A stretch of DNA of 64,000 nucleotides from contig OY744605.1 in assembly GCA_963556255.1 (NCBI GenBank), positions 34,227,124-34,291,123 of the forward strand. Reading direction: 5' to 3'. A model generated the notes under the pieces. That model had not been told where the DNA came from and made no database searches. It saw nothing but the letters and a program-made list of their open reading frames with translations. This stretch comes from Allolobophora icterica. Its lineage: Eukaryota > Annelida > Clitellata > Crassiclitellata > Lumbricidae. Positions 62,941 through 64,000 of this stretch are shown one piece after another. How positions within the stretch are numbered: position 1 is the first letter of the stretch; each line of letters begins with the position of its first letter. Made by a program: the position numbers and the translations under genes.

Positions 62941-63760
62941 ATACATAGCACATATACCCAGAAGTCAGTCAATATATAGATAAATGTGAATAATTAATAA
63001 TAATTATTATTATACATAATATTTAGCCTATATTACGCTAAATATTTAAACGTATATATATGTATATATATATATATATATTCTGCAACCGTAGTAGAGA
63101 TTTTGAGGACAGCACGTATATAAAACATAATAAATGGGTTTGTCTCCAATGCACACACAATATATATATATATATAAAGATATATATATACATATATATA
63201 TGTATAGGCCCTATATAAACTGAGACAGAAGGCAAGACTTCAGACAGACACCAAGCCAGATAGAGACAAAGGCAGGCACAGAGACACAGATAGAGCTTTC
63301 TCCCTCCACGCCACAGCAAACGAGCGAAAGATGCTTGCGGCTATCCGCAGGATGCTGGCGTCAGGCGCAGCAGCCGAGCAGAGAGTCCAGCGCCACAGGA
63401 CGATGGACGGATAAACGGAAGAGCGGAGGAGTGCGTTTCGTGGCACGACGCATTGCAAGTGCGCATGCTCCGCCGGTGCCTGGTTGGCGGGAGGGAGCCA
63501 GAGGAGGATGAAGAGGAGGAGGACGAAGAGGGGGCTGACGAGGTGGACTAGGAGCAGGAGGAAGAGGAGGAGGAGACGAGTAGGATGGGGAGGAGAACAA
63601 AGCAATAGCCACTGCCTTCCTTTATGTAGAAGGGTGCATGTGTGGTGGTGTAGTGCTCCTTTTCCAAACATAAACAATTACATGCAAACCAAACCATATA
63701 CAGCCTGGTCACAGATTTCAGAATGCATAATATACACAGTTTTACATAGTGTACATATAC

Positions 63761-63799
<39 letters not shown>

Positions 63800-64000
63800 G
63801 TATACGGTTTTTACTGAAGTCGATTAGGCTTGGTGTATAGGTTATGGGTCACACGGGAAAACGGTTGAGTGTCCTTCTAAACGCATCGCGCCTTTTTCGA
63901 GTAGGATTGGCGCCATATAAATCTTTCTTTTTAGACGCTGCTGTTAAAGACGCTTAGCTGCATCATGCATGCTATTTCTGGCTCATTAATCTGTGGTTCA
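62941..64000. other. TA microsatellites and GA-rich sequence, no supported gene
   Basis: TA tracts at about 63055-63080, 63160-63205 and 63762-63799. A purine-rich GAGGAGG stretch at 63490-63600 makes artefactual Arg/Glu frames. Confidence 0.5.

Noticed and set aside
63240..63677. Minus-strand Leu/Pro-rich frames and the overlapping plus-strand Arg-rich frame
   Set aside because: Explained by the GAGGAGG-rich purine tract; no splice or start context.

Overview
This window is genomic DNA from a multicellular animal, most likely a marine invertebrate. The evidence is long introns with GT/AG exon borders, many non-LTR retrotransposon fragments, tRNA-derived SINEs, hAT-type miniature transposons, Helitrons, and very dense microsatellites (TA, TG, CATA/TATG, TAA, GGAC, GA, CAGA). 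The 8-bp palindrome TAGGCCTA occurs at least 24 times. I cannot name the species; an echinoderm, hemichordate or mollusc would fit. There is one 200-base run of N (18801-19000).

Real protein-coding content is small. The best gene is on the minus strand. Five exons (23185-23361, 20607-20743, 15251-15427, 13286-13429, 12389-12675) have matching reading phases and good splice sites, and encode the C-terminal 306 residues of an unrecognised protein with two copies of a divergent domain. A second gene contributes a last exon at 543-1019 on the plus strand, very acidic, with a poly(A) signal; the rest of that gene is off the left edge. A third possible exon (6616-6873, minus) encodes a basic tail followed by one membrane segment, next to a stretch rich in CRE-like sites. 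Nearly all other open frames come from microsatellites or transposons.

Layout. 0-1.2 kb: last exon of gene 1. 5-9.4 kb: SINEs, the membrane-segment exon, two LINE tails and a 444-bp hAT-like element. 9.8-10.15 kb: a TA/TAG/TAA microsatellite block. 12.4-23.4 kb: the five-exon gene, whose introns hold a 241-bp almost perfect hairpin, a SINE, MITEs, the N gap and an 874-bp hAT-type element built of CCAAGA repeats. 24-31 kb: a cluster of short hAT-type MITEs with 8-bp target duplications, one nested inside a 1.4-kb element, plus a CpG-rich promoter-like segment at about 27.0-27.29 kb. 33-34.6 kb: another MITE and a second copy of the CCAAGA element. 35-40 kb: TTA repeats and a further MITE. 40.8-45 kb: a 91/102-bp satellite of about 38 units with two inverted units on its left, running into TA and GA microsatellites. 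45-52.7 kb: SINEs, CATA and GA/CAGA arrays, a 150-bp-arm inverted repeat and LINE scraps. 52.8-54.9 kb: two head-to-tail Helitrons, one keeping the end of the Helitron helicase. 55-56.6 kb: a decayed L2/CR1-like LINE. 58.3-59.1 kb: a MITE and a foldback element with internal tandem repeats. 59.5-60.7 kb: a second CATATGG-rich tandem array with a 92-bp period. 61-64 kb: mostly unexplained sequence and microsatellites.

The most unusual signals are the inverted satellite, the CCAAGA-repeat hAT element, the Helitron pair with its palindrome array, the intronic 112-bp hairpin, the shared-end MITE group and the excess of TAGGCCTA. I see no sign of an organised multi-gene system.
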